5,300 bases of DNA. Source: an uncultured Flavihumibacter sp. Its GTDB lineage: Bacteria; Bacteroidota; Bacteroidia; Chitinophagales; Chitinophagaceae. Below the pieces are notes generated by a model. The model had not been told where the DNA came from. It was given only the letters and a program-made list of their open reading frames with translations, and made no database searches. Shown here one piece after another: positions 1-5,122 of the stretch (within the stretch, counting starts at the first letter, position 1; every line of letters starts with the position of its first letter). The translations under genes were made by a program, and so were the position numbers. The DNA lies in the NCBI GenBank assembly GCA_946482545.1, contig CAMLRX010000202.1, positions 1-5,300 on the forward strand, read 5' to 3'.

Positions 1-2
1 CC

Positions 3-83
3 CGTAAAAGTATGGTGGTGCATTATTATGCGAAGGATGTGATCAAATACCATGAAATCACGGAACGCCCTTCTTTGTTGTAA
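3..83 (+). CDS. C-terminal 26 codons of an unidentified protein (5' end outside window)
   Basis: An open frame enters from the left edge and stops at TAA 81-83. The visible residues begin RKSMVVHYYAKDV and end with ITERPSLL. The short piece is charged and contains adjacent His-Tyr-Tyr, but I do not recognise a family with any confidence; the tail of an iron/oxoglutarate-type dioxygenase is one loose possibility. It is open from the window edge to the stop, and its stop abuts the base of the hairpin that terminates the convergent kbl gene, which fits a real gene end. Function is not assignable from this fragment. Confidence 0.5.
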   Translation, partial: RKSMVVHYYAKDVIKYHEITERPSLL

Positions 84-117
84 AAAAATGGCGGCATCCT
101 GTAAACAGGCGCCGCCA
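82..117 (-). terminator. Rho-independent terminator of kbl
   Basis: An inverted repeat pairs 89-95 (TGGCGGC) with 111-117 (GCCGCCA). After a small AT/C internal loop it continues as CCTG/CAGG around a TAAA loop. On the - strand the stem is followed directly by a run of seven T (the A-run at 82-88). It lies 24 bases beyond the kbl stop codon, the expected place. On the + strand no T tract follows, so it is directional for kbl. The T tract overlaps the stop codon of the convergent upstream gene. Confidence 0.85.
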
Positions 118-140
118 TAAGATTATAAATTCATGCCCGC

Positions 141-1328
141 TTACTTCAGTACGCCCAATTCTTTTCCAACTTTGGTAAATGCGGCAATAGCCTTTTCCAG
201 GTGCTCCTGCTCGTGCGCCGCACTCAGTTGAACGCGGATTCTCGCTTGTCCTTTCGCCACTACGGGGAAGAAGAATCCGATCACATACACCCCTTCTTCG
301 AGCAGTCTGGCCGCGAATTGCTGGGCGAGTACCGCTTCGTACAACATAATCGGAACAATGGGATGGTCGCCGGGTTTGATATCGAAGCCCGCTTCCGTCA
401 TTTTGGAGCGGAAGAATTTCGTGTTGAATTCCAGTTTATCGCGGAGTTCGGTGGTTTCGCTGAGCATATCAAGTACCGCGATGGAAGCGCCTACGATACT
501 TGGTGCGACGGTATTGGAGAAAAGATAGGGACGGCTGCGCTGGCGCAACATTTCGATGATCTCTTTTTTCCCGCTGGTAAATCCGCCGGAGGCGCCGCCG
601 AGGGCTTTGCCCAGCGTTCCGGTAATGATGTCGATGCGACCCATTACATTTCTGTATTCGTGGGTACCACGACCTGTCTTCCCGAGGAATCCGGAAGAAT
701 GACATTCATCGATCATCACGATGGCATCGTATTGGTCGGCGAGGTCGCAGATTTTATCGAGTTGAGCGATGGTACCGTCCATACTGAAGGAGCCGTCGGT
801 TACGATGATGCGGCTGCGGAGTCCCTGGGTTTCCTTCAGCTTGGCTTCCAGGTCGGCCATATCGTTGTGGTTGTAGCGGAAACGCTGAGCTTTACACAAA
901 CGAACACCATCTATAATAGAGGCGTGGTTCAGGGCATCGGAGATGATGGCGTCCTGCTCGTTGAAGAGCGGTTCAAATACGCCACCGTTCGCGTCGAAAG
1001 CCGCGGCATACAATATAGTATCTTCTGTACCCAGAAACTGCGCGATCTTGGTTTCCAGTTCCTTATGAATATCCTGAGTACCACATATAAAGCGGACACT
1101 GCTCATGCCATACCCATGGGAATCGATCGCTTTGTGGGCGGCCTCAATCACTTTGGGGTGGGAAGAAAGTCCGAGGTAGTTGTTGGCGCAGAAATTCAAA
1201 ACGGTTTTCCCGTTCACTACAATCTCCGGTCCTTGTTCGCTGGTAATGATGCGTTCGGATTTGAACAATCCCGCTTCGCGGATTTCTTGCAGTTCAGTTC
1301 CTATTCTTTGTACGAAATTCTGGTTCAT
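141..1328 (-). CDS. kbl: Glycine C-acetyltransferase (2-amino-3-ketobutyrate CoA ligase), PLP-dependent
   Basis: This cytoplasmic alpha-oxoamine synthase interconverts glycine plus acetyl-CoA with 2-amino-3-ketobutyrate plus CoA. It normally follows threonine dehydrogenase in threonine breakdown to glycine. The 395-residue length matches the family (E. coli Kbl about 398). Visible signatures are NFCANNYLGLSSHP near residues 45-58, LNHASIIDG with the PLP-stacking His135, DGSFSMDG at 178-185, DECH with Asp207 and His210, and the Schiff-base lysine Lys241 in TGTLGKALGGASGG. Arg365 in RIRVQLSAAH is in the position of the substrate-carboxylate arginine. The GMSSVRFICGTQ stretch argues for Kbl over the related BioF, HemA or serine palmitoyltransferase. 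The ATG at 1326-1328 gives a normal family N-terminus; no Shine-Dalgarno is visible, as is usual in Bacteroidota. No tdh gene lies in the window. The gene is monocistronic here, with its own terminator. Confidence 0.95.
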   Translation of the reverse strand: MNQNFVQRIGTELQEIREAGLFKSERIITSEQGPEIVVNGKTVLNFCANNYLGLSSHPKVIEAAHKAIDSHGYGMSSVRFICGTQDIHKELETKIAQFLGTEDTILYAAAFDANGGVFEPLFNEQDAIISDALNHASIIDGVRLCKAQRFRYNHNDMADLEAKLKETQGLRSRIIVTDGSFSMDGTIAQLDKICDLADQYDAIVMIDECHSSGFLGKTGRGTHEYRNVMGRIDIITGTLGKALGGASGGFTSGKKEIIEMLRQRSRPYLFSNTVAPSIVGASIAVLDMLSETTELRDKLEFNTKFFRSKMTEAGFDIKPGDHPIVPIMLYEAVLAQQFAARLLEEGVYVIGFFFPVVAKGQARIRVQLSAAHEQEHLEKAIAAFTKVGKELGVLK

Positions 1329-1438
1329 AAACAGGTGTTTTCAACGTTAACGGCTGCAAAATAAAGCAATTACGCGTAGTAAAGATGGGATTTGAACTGT
1401 GTTAACAGGTACAATCGATTGCTTTTCTGAAAAAATCT

Positions 1439-1463
1439 GTAACAAAAAGCCATTACCTTCGTC
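1439..1463 (+). promoter_or_regulatory. Candidate ECF-sigma promoter upstream of the small-protein gene
   Basis: GTAAC at 1439-1443 and CGTC at 1460-1463 are separated by exactly 16 nt, the classic -35/-10 layout of ECF promoters. The same pair with the same spacing recurs at 1700-1724, in front of the sigma factor gene. The match extends to CTGTAACA on the -35 side in both. Predicted transcription would start a few bases after CGTC, leaving a leader of roughly 15 nt before the ATG at 1485. Recognition by the adjacent sigma factor is inference. Confidence 0.65.
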
Positions 1464-1484
1464 TAATCCTGAAAACAACAGTAT

Positions 1485-1682
1485 ATGAAACGCAGGAGCG
1501 CAATAATTGCAGGAGGGATAGCGGTACTGCTGGTTTGCTGCATCTGGAGCGAGCGGCAGCCCCGTGAGGAGGTTATTTCCGGAGAGGAGCCACAGGAACT
1601 TTCCGCCCGAAAATCAACTTTCAGCAAAGAAGTGAAACTCCTCCGTTCCATTGGTCAGCACGTAATTTCAGCGGCCCGGTAA
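1485..1682 (+). CDS. Small membrane-anchored or secreted protein, 65 aa, function unknown
   Basis: I do not recognise this protein. It starts MKRRS, then has a hydrophobic stretch at residues about 6-21 (AIIAGGIAVLLVCCIW), which reads as a signal peptide or inner-membrane anchor with positive residues on the cytoplasmic side. The pair Cys18-Cys19 after LLV is only an imperfect lipobox, so a lipoprotein is possible but not favoured. The remaining 40 or so residues are charged: first acidic (REEVISGEEPQE), then basic (KEVKLLRSIGQHVISAAR). The case for a real gene rests on the membrane-like N-terminus, the ECF-type promoter 22 bases upstream of the ATG, and its position just before the sigma operon in the same orientation. 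An ORF on the opposite strand (1463-1651) lacks comparable support. A role as a sigma-controlled envelope peptide is inference. Confidence 0.6.
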   Translation: MKRRSAIIAGGIAVLLVCCIWSERQPREEVISGEEPQELSARKSTFSKEVKLLRSIGQHVISAAR

Positions 1683-1699
1683 TTTTTTTGGAGGATGCT

Positions 1700-1724
1700 G
1701 TAACATTCTCCCCGTTCACCCGTC
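1700..1724 (+). promoter_or_regulatory. Candidate autoregulatory ECF promoter of the sigma operon
   Basis: GTAAC at 1700-1704 and CGTC at 1721-1724 are again 16 nt apart, matching the element at 1439-1463 in both boxes and in spacing while most of the spacer differs. It lies in the 83-base gap between the small gene and the sigma gene, giving a predicted leader of about 35 nt. ECF sigma factors commonly transcribe their own operon, which is the simplest explanation for the repeated element. Confidence 0.7.
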
Positions 1725-1765
1725 ACACTTTCAACGCACAACAATAACCAACAGGCCCACTGTTT

Positions 1766-2251
1766 ATGACGGAAAAAGATTACAATGATTGTGTAAGGCA
1801 GTATGCAGACAATGTGTACCGTTTTATACTCAAAAACCTGAAACACGAGGAAGACGCCCGCGACGTGGTGCAGTCGGCCTTTGAAAAAATGTGGCGCAAC
1901 CGCGCCGAGGTAGAAGCGGAAAAATGTAAATCTTTCCTGTTTACAGTGGCCTATAACCAGATGATTGACCACCTTCGCAAAGCGAAAAGGGTGACGTTAA
2001 AAGAGGAATTCAGAGAAGATGCGCGCGTTTCCTACAAAGAGGTAAACAACGCCAAAAAAATTCTGGAAGAAGCGCTGGCCAGGTTGAACGAAACGCAACG
2101 CTCGTTGGTGATGCTCAAAGATTATGAAGGATACAGTTATGAAGAGATAGGACAGATCATGGGATTATCCGACAGCCAGGTAAAAGTGTACCTCCATCGG
2201 GCGCGTCTGCAGTTGAAAAATTATTTAGTCAAGCCGGAAAACGTGATATAA
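1766..2251 (+). CDS. ECF-family RNA polymerase sigma factor (sigma-70 family)
   Basis: This is a cytoplasmic promoter-recognition subunit of 161 residues, typical of the two-domain ECF (group IV) sigma factors. The sigma-2 domain covers roughly residues 8-75 and contains EEDARDVVQSAFEKMWRNR (core-binding and -10 recognition region) and the VAYNQMIDHLRKAKR helix. The sigma-4 domain covers roughly 95-155: LNETQRSLVMLKDYEGYSYEEIGQIMGLS followed by the recognition helix SDSQVKVYLHRARLQLK. There is no sigma-3 region and no SnoaL-type C-terminal extension. Its stop TAA shares one base with the ATG of the next gene (TAATG), a sign of translational coupling to the anti-sigma-like protein, which would hold the two in fixed ratio. 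A matching promoter pair lies upstream. It is not close enough to a named sigma factor for me to give a symbol. Confidence 0.95.
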   Translation: MTEKDYNDCVRQYADNVYRFILKNLKHEEDARDVVQSAFEKMWRNRAEVEAEKCKSFLFTVAYNQMIDHLRKAKRVTLKEEFREDARVSYKEVNNAKKILEEALARLNETQRSLVMLKDYEGYSYEEIGQIMGLSDSQVKVYLHRARLQLKNYLVKPENVI

Positions 2252-3345
2252 TGGAACTGAACCGCAACAACTATGAAGAATATTTCCTGCTCTACCTGGA
2301 TGGTGAGCTGGATGCCGCGGGCAGGAACGAAGTGGAAACTTTCCTGGCGGCCAATCCCGATATGGCAATGGAGATGGCATTGTTAAAAGAAACCATTCTC
2401 CAGGCGGAACAAGAAGAACCCATTCAATTCGGAGACATCGAACTGCTGCTGAAACCGGAAACGGATGCTGTAATCAACGAACAGAATGTAGAACCTTTTC
2501 TGCTGTCTTATATCGATAATGAACTTTCTTCTGAAGATAAAATAAGAACGGAGGCTTTCGTTTCGGCCAATACTTCGGCGAAAGCAACACTTGAGGTATT
2601 GCAACGCACCAAAATTCAGCCCGATCTTTCTATCGTTTATCCGGATAAAAGCGAACTGTTGAAAGAAGAAAAAACAAGGAAGATCGTTTATTTCCGCTGG
2701 CAATATGTGGCCGTGGCCGCGGCGATGATGGGCATATTCGTGACCACGTGGCTGAACAGACCGGTCAACAATAATACGGAGCAGGTTCCCGGTATGGCTT
2801 CCAATGAAAAGCCTTCCACAACACCAGCGAATTCAAACGGAACTGCTGTTCCGGACAATGCATCGAATACAACACTGGCGTCCACCTCCAAACCTGTTGC
2901 GCCTTCGAAAGCTACCGGAACAAGTGCAGACCAACCGAAGGAGCAGGCCATTCCGGTACAGGAGCAACTGGTGGAAAGCAATACTTCTTTCGCGGTAACC
3001 GAAGTAAAAAACGCCCCCAAAGCATTCACCGAAATGAACAATACCATCGCGGCCAATAATACCATTGAAGCGCCGGTAACCACGATCACGGAGAAAAAAG
3101 GAGACATGAAACTGGCTGCTCCTGTAACACCGGGCGCTGATGCCCTGAAAACAACGCTGGCCGCCAACCAGAAACTGGAAATGCCCGAAGAAGAAGTGCT
3201 CCTGATCGGAAGTACCAGGATCAATAAAAGTTCCGTAAGGGGCATCCTCCGGAAAACCGGCAGATTCCTGGAACGCACGGCCAACGTAGGCGAGAACAAA
3301 GCCAGTCAGTTCCTCAACGGAAAATCAGACAACAAAAAAGATTAG
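2251..3345 (+). CDS. Anti-sigma-like single-pass membrane protein with duplicated N-terminal domain
   Basis: Probable regulator that sequesters the sigma factor encoded just upstream. Residues 7-70 and 79-140 are two copies of one domain: the pairs Y15/Y87, D17/D89, E19/E91, L20/L92, E29/E101, F31/F103, N35/N107, L45/L117, T48/T120 and Q51/Q123 all fall at an offset of 72 without gaps, and the repeat continues at offset 70 (I58/I128, D62/D132, K68/K138). The protein has no Cys or His, so it lacks the zinc-binding anti-sigma motif. One membrane helix spans about 150-168 (WQYVAVAAAMMGIFVTTWL), preceded by KTRK, placing the repeats in the cytoplasm. Residues 170-315 are a Ser/Thr/Asn/Ala/Pro-rich linker, and the tail 321-343 is basic and helix-like (SVRGILRKTGRFLERT). 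The family resembles Bacteroidota proteins found after ECF sigma genes. The anti-sigma role is inferred from position and topology. Confidence 0.8.
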   Translation: MELNRNNYEEYFLLYLDGELDAAGRNEVETFLAANPDMAMEMALLKETILQAEQEEPIQFGDIELLLKPETDAVINEQNVEPFLLSYIDNELSSEDKIRTEAFVSANTSAKATLEVLQRTKIQPDLSIVYPDKSELLKEEKTRKIVYFRWQYVAVAAAMMGIFVTTWLNRPVNNNTEQVPGMASNEKPSTTPANSNGTAVPDNASNTTLASTSKPVAPSKATGTSADQPKEQAIPVQEQLVESNTSFAVTEVKNAPKAFTEMNNTIAANNTIEAPVTTITEKKGDMKLAAPVTPGADALKTTLAANQKLEMPEEEVLLIGSTRINKSSVRGILRKTGRFLERTANVGENKASQFLNGKSDNKKD

Positions 3346-3372
3346 GATTTGAGTCTGCACGTATAGCAGCAT

Positions 3373-3388
3373 CCGGAATATATTCCGG
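3373..3388. repeat. Perfect 16-bp palindrome between the anti-sigma-like and beta-barrel genes
   Basis: CCGGAATATATTCCGG is its own reverse complement. It lies 27 bases after the stop of the anti-sigma-like gene and 80 bases before the beta-barrel start. No T tract follows on either strand, so it is a poor intrinsic terminator. It could be an mRNA-stabilising or processing hairpin between two operon genes, or a dimeric repressor site. Nothing in the sequence decides between these. Confidence 0.5.
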
Positions 3389-3421
3389 CAGGACATTTCA
3401 TATCAACATTCAAGTATAGCC

Positions 3422-3472
3422 ATGAAACAACTTACTGTGTTTCAGCCAAACAAAAAACAAACATTCAGATGA
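3422..3472 (+). other. Possible 16-codon leader ORF overlapping the beta-barrel start
   Basis: ATG at 3422 opens a short frame encoding MKQLTVFQPNKKQTFR. Its TGA stop (3470-3472) overlaps the ATG of the beta-barrel gene in an ATGA arrangement. The frame differs from the main gene, so it is not an N-terminal extension. Its first eight bases, ATGAAACA, match those of the main gene. This geometry permits translational coupling, but an ORF this short arises easily by chance and no ribosome-binding site supports it. Confidence 0.2.
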
Positions 3473-4302
3473 AACAGTTACTTCTACTCGCAACCGTTCT
3501 CCTCAGTATCGGAACCGCTTCCGCGCAAACCGACAGCACAAGACAGGAGAAAAAACAAGACACCATCCGCATCGGCGGGATCGTGATCATTAAAGGCAAA
3601 GACAAGGACTCCAAATCCAAAACCATCATCATCGAAGACAGCACCAAAATTGTACGGAAGAAAGCCAAATCCGATGTAAGTACCAACTGGTGGATCGTTG
3701 ACCTCGGTTTCGCCAATTATACCGATAAAACGAATTATGCCAACGCGCTGGCAAGCGGATTTGTAGGACCTGGTGTGGGAGAAGATCAACTCGACCTCAG
3801 AACAGGTAAATCCGTGAACGTAAACATCTGGTTCTTCATGCAGCGCTTAAACCTGGTTAAACATTATGTGAACCTGAAATACGGTCTGGGACTGGAACTC
3901 AACAACTACCGCTATACTGAGCCGGTATTGTTTAATACAAGTCCCACACAGGTTGTAATGGATACCCGCCATTACAACAAGAACAAGCTTGCGGCGGATT
4001 ACCTCACTGTTCCCCTGATGCTGAACTTCAACTTCAATCCCAACAGAAGAAAATCATTCTCGCTGAGTGCCGGCGTGAGTGGCGGATACCTTTACAGCGC
4101 GCGCCAGAAAACCATCACAGGAGAAGATGGCAAGCAGAAAGAGCGTGATGATTTCGACCTGCGCAAGTTCAAACTGGCCTATATCGGAGAGATCGGACTG
4201 GGGCCCGTTAAACTCTACGGATCACTCGCCACACAGTCGATGTTTGAGAAAGGTCTTGACCAAACACCTTTCAATGTCGGCTTCCGTTTGAGCAACTGGT
4301 AA
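3469..4302 (+). CDS. Outer-membrane beta-barrel protein (PorT / OMP_b-brl_2-like)
   Basis: Predicted outer-membrane barrel of 277 residues. A Sec signal peptide (MKQLLLLATVLLSIGTASA) is probably cleaved between Ala19 and Gln20. A charged Lys/Asp-rich stretch (about 20-70, with short beta-prone runs IRIGGIVIIKG and SKTIIIEDS) precedes the motif STNWWIVDLGFANYTDKTNY at 71-90, which I associate with Bacteroidota beta-barrel proteins. Alternating polar/hydrophobic strands follow (VNVNIWFFMQ, VNLKYGLGLELNNY, LTVPLMLNFNFN, FSLSAGVSGGYLYS, FKLAYIGEIGLGPVKLYGSLA), and the chain ends in the aromatic FRLSNW, as expected for barrels inserted by Bam. The gene lies 123 bases after the anti-sigma-like gene in the same direction and ends at a strong terminator, so co-transcription with the sigma operon is likely. 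I see no TonB plug or enzymatic motif. The molecular role is unknown; a sensor partner or regulon target of the sigma system is inference. Confidence 0.85.
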   Translation: MKQLLLLATVLLSIGTASAQTDSTRQEKKQDTIRIGGIVIIKGKDKDSKSKTIIIEDSTKIVRKKAKSDVSTNWWIVDLGFANYTDKTNYANALASGFVGPGVGEDQLDLRTGKSVNVNIWFFMQRLNLVKHYVNLKYGLGLELNNYRYTEPVLFNTSPTQVVMDTRHYNKNKLAADYLTVPLMLNFNFNPNRRKSFSLSAGVSGGYLYSARQKTITGEDGKQKERDDFDLRKFKLAYIGEIGLGPVKLYGSLATQSMFEKGLDQTPFNVGFRLSNW

Positions 4303-4336
4303 GCAGATTATTTTAACAACCGCAACACATACTAAG

Positions 4337-4372
4337 AAAAGGGGCATCGCCGTTAATGGTGGAACCCCTTTT
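4337..4372 (+). terminator. Intrinsic terminator after the beta-barrel gene
   Basis: AAAAGGGG (4337-4344) pairs with CCCCTTTT (4365-4372). Inside, after a 3x3 internal loop, CGCC pairs with GGTG (one G-T wobble) around a GTTAAT loop. The stem ends in four T on the + strand, 34 bases past the beta-barrel stop codon. It marks the end of the sigma operon and separates it from the transpeptidase gene. The A/T-flanked stem would also work on the - strand, but no - strand gene needs it. Confidence 0.8.
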
Positions 4373-4390
4373 CCCGTTTAATATTACCCT

Positions 4391-4398
4391 TAAATTTG
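4391..4398 (+). promoter_or_regulatory. Candidate Bacteroidota -7 promoter element for the L,D-transpeptidase gene
   Basis: TAAATTTG is an exact match to the Bacteroidota housekeeping -7 consensus TAnnTTTG. Upstream, TTTT at 4369-4372 (18 nt away) is a weak partner for the -33 TTTG box and coincides with the terminator tract. If used, transcription would begin only a few bases before the ATG at 4406, making a nearly leaderless message. The single 8-bp match could be chance. Confidence 0.35.
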
Positions 4399-4405
4399 GT
4401 GATCG

Positions 4406-4948
4406 ATGAAACGGGCATTTTCATTTTTTCTTGTCGCGGCCATTGCTCCCGCACTCAGTTTTCTTCCCGCGAAGAACAGGCGCTATCTCCGGCTGAACGC
4501 GCCGGTCGGGGAAGTATATATCGTCATCGATAAATCGGATTATGAACTGAAACTTTTCGATCAGAAAGGCTGGTACGCCACCTACCCTGTTGTATTCGGC
4601 AGTAATTCGCTGGCGGATAAACGGATGGAAGGCGACAAACTCACACCCGAAGGGGATTACCGTATTCAAAACAAGCGTGTACACCAGAAATGGAGCCGCT
4701 TTCTCCTTATAGATTATCCCAACCAGCAGAACCGGGAACGCTTCGCACAACTGAAAGCATCTGGAAAAATACCTTCCGGCGCCAGCATAGGCGGTGGCAT
4801 TGGCATCCACGGCACCTGGCCCCGCGAAGAATACGCGGTAGACCGTTACCTCAACTGGACCGACGGGTGTATTTCTTTGAAAAGAACAGATGTGGAAGAG
4901 TTATATGAACTGGTTCCCGCTGGAACACGCGTGCGCATTCAACGGTGA
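4406..4948 (+). CDS. L,D-transpeptidase (YkuD domain), exported
   Basis: This periplasmic cell-wall enzyme class uses a catalytic cysteine to cleave the L,D bond of a peptidoglycan tetrapeptide donor and form 3-3 crosslinks, attach proteins, or exchange the terminal D-amino acid. The 180-residue protein begins with a signal peptide or anchor (MKRAFSFFLVAAIAPALSFLPA). The YkuD domain follows at about 35-180: VYIVIDKSDYELKLFDQKG (substrate-groove strands), TPEGDYRI at 80-87, then GIHGTW with His135 and NWTDGCISLKRTDVEELYE with the nucleophile Cys155. All expected catalytic residues are present. There are no LysM, SH3 or peptidoglycan-binding domains, so it is a minimal catalytic form. The neighbouring sigma operon also concerns the envelope, but the terminator between them argues for separate transcription. 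Which of the reactions it performs cannot be told from sequence. The ATG gives a proper signal peptide; no Shine-Dalgarno is visible. Confidence 0.93.
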   Translation: MKRAFSFFLVAAIAPALSFLPAKNRRYLRLNAPVGEVYIVIDKSDYELKLFDQKGWYATYPVVFGSNSLADKRMEGDKLTPEGDYRIQNKRVHQKWSRFLLIDYPNQQNRERFAQLKASGKIPSGASIGGGIGIHGTWPREEYAVDRYLNWTDGCISLKRTDVEELYELVPAGTRVRIQR

Positions 4949-5012
4949 GTATAAAGTATTTTCCCGCAGCGACATGTCGGTTGTAATAGGAGAATTTCCT
5001 GTTGAATTTATG

Positions 5013-5096
5013 CTTTGCGCCTTAGCGCCTTTGCGAGAGACATTTATTTTCTACCCTTGTAAGTCAGGTCTCTCGCAAAGGCGCTAAGGCGCAAAG
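5013..5096. repeat. Perfect 29-bp inverted repeat with period-8 arms, possible bidirectional terminator
   Basis: The arms 5013-5041 and 5068-5096 are perfect reverse complements, separated by a 26-base A/T-rich loop. Within each arm the sequence is built from near-identical 8-mers: TTTGCGCC, TTAGCGCC, TTTGCGAG. Such arms are familiar as dispersed intergenic repeats in Bacteroidota genomes (recalled, not searched). It lies between the convergent transpeptidase and acs genes, 64 bases past one stop and 26 bases past the other, where a long RNA hairpin could end transcription from both sides. No good T tract adjoins the stem, so any termination would rely on the stem or another mechanism. No ORF for a transposase is nearby. 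Confidence 0.9.
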
Positions 5097-5122
5097 TTAG
5101 GCAGCTTTAAGTGCCAGGAAAG

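Noticed and set aside
201..1364. 387-codon open frame on the + strand opposite kbl
   Set aside because: It is antisense to a gene with all catalytic motifs of the Kbl family; its own translation shows no recognisable domain and it is best explained by codon bias in kbl.
1357..1364. TTATTTTG on the - strand as a kbl -7 promoter box
   Set aside because: One mismatch to TAnnTTTG and no TTTG at the proper -33 distance; too weak to annotate.
1463..1651. 62-codon - strand frame opposite the small membrane-protein gene
   Set aside because: No promoter or signal sequence, whereas the + strand frame has an ECF-type promoter and a credible membrane segment.
1683..1689. Run of seven T after the small-protein stop, as a terminator
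   Set aside because: I could not find a convincing hairpin just upstream of the T run.
3124..3148. CTGTAACA inside the anti-sigma-like gene as a third ECF promoter
   Set aside because: At the required 16-nt distance the sequence is CTGA, not CGTC, and it lies within coding sequence.
2688..3299. 203-codon - strand frame opposite the anti-sigma-like gene
   Set aside because: The hydrophobic-looking translation mirrors the Ser/Thr/Asn/Ala-rich linker on the coding strand; no promoter or domain supports it.
4970..4979. 10-bp palindrome CGACATGTCG after the transpeptidase gene
   Set aside because: Short enough to be expected by chance and no T tract or second copy nearby.
4890..5087. 65-codon + strand frame overlapping the transpeptidase end and the inverted repeat
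   Set aside because: It starts inside the transpeptidase coding region in another frame and runs through one arm and most of the other arm of the repeat; no sign of a protein family.
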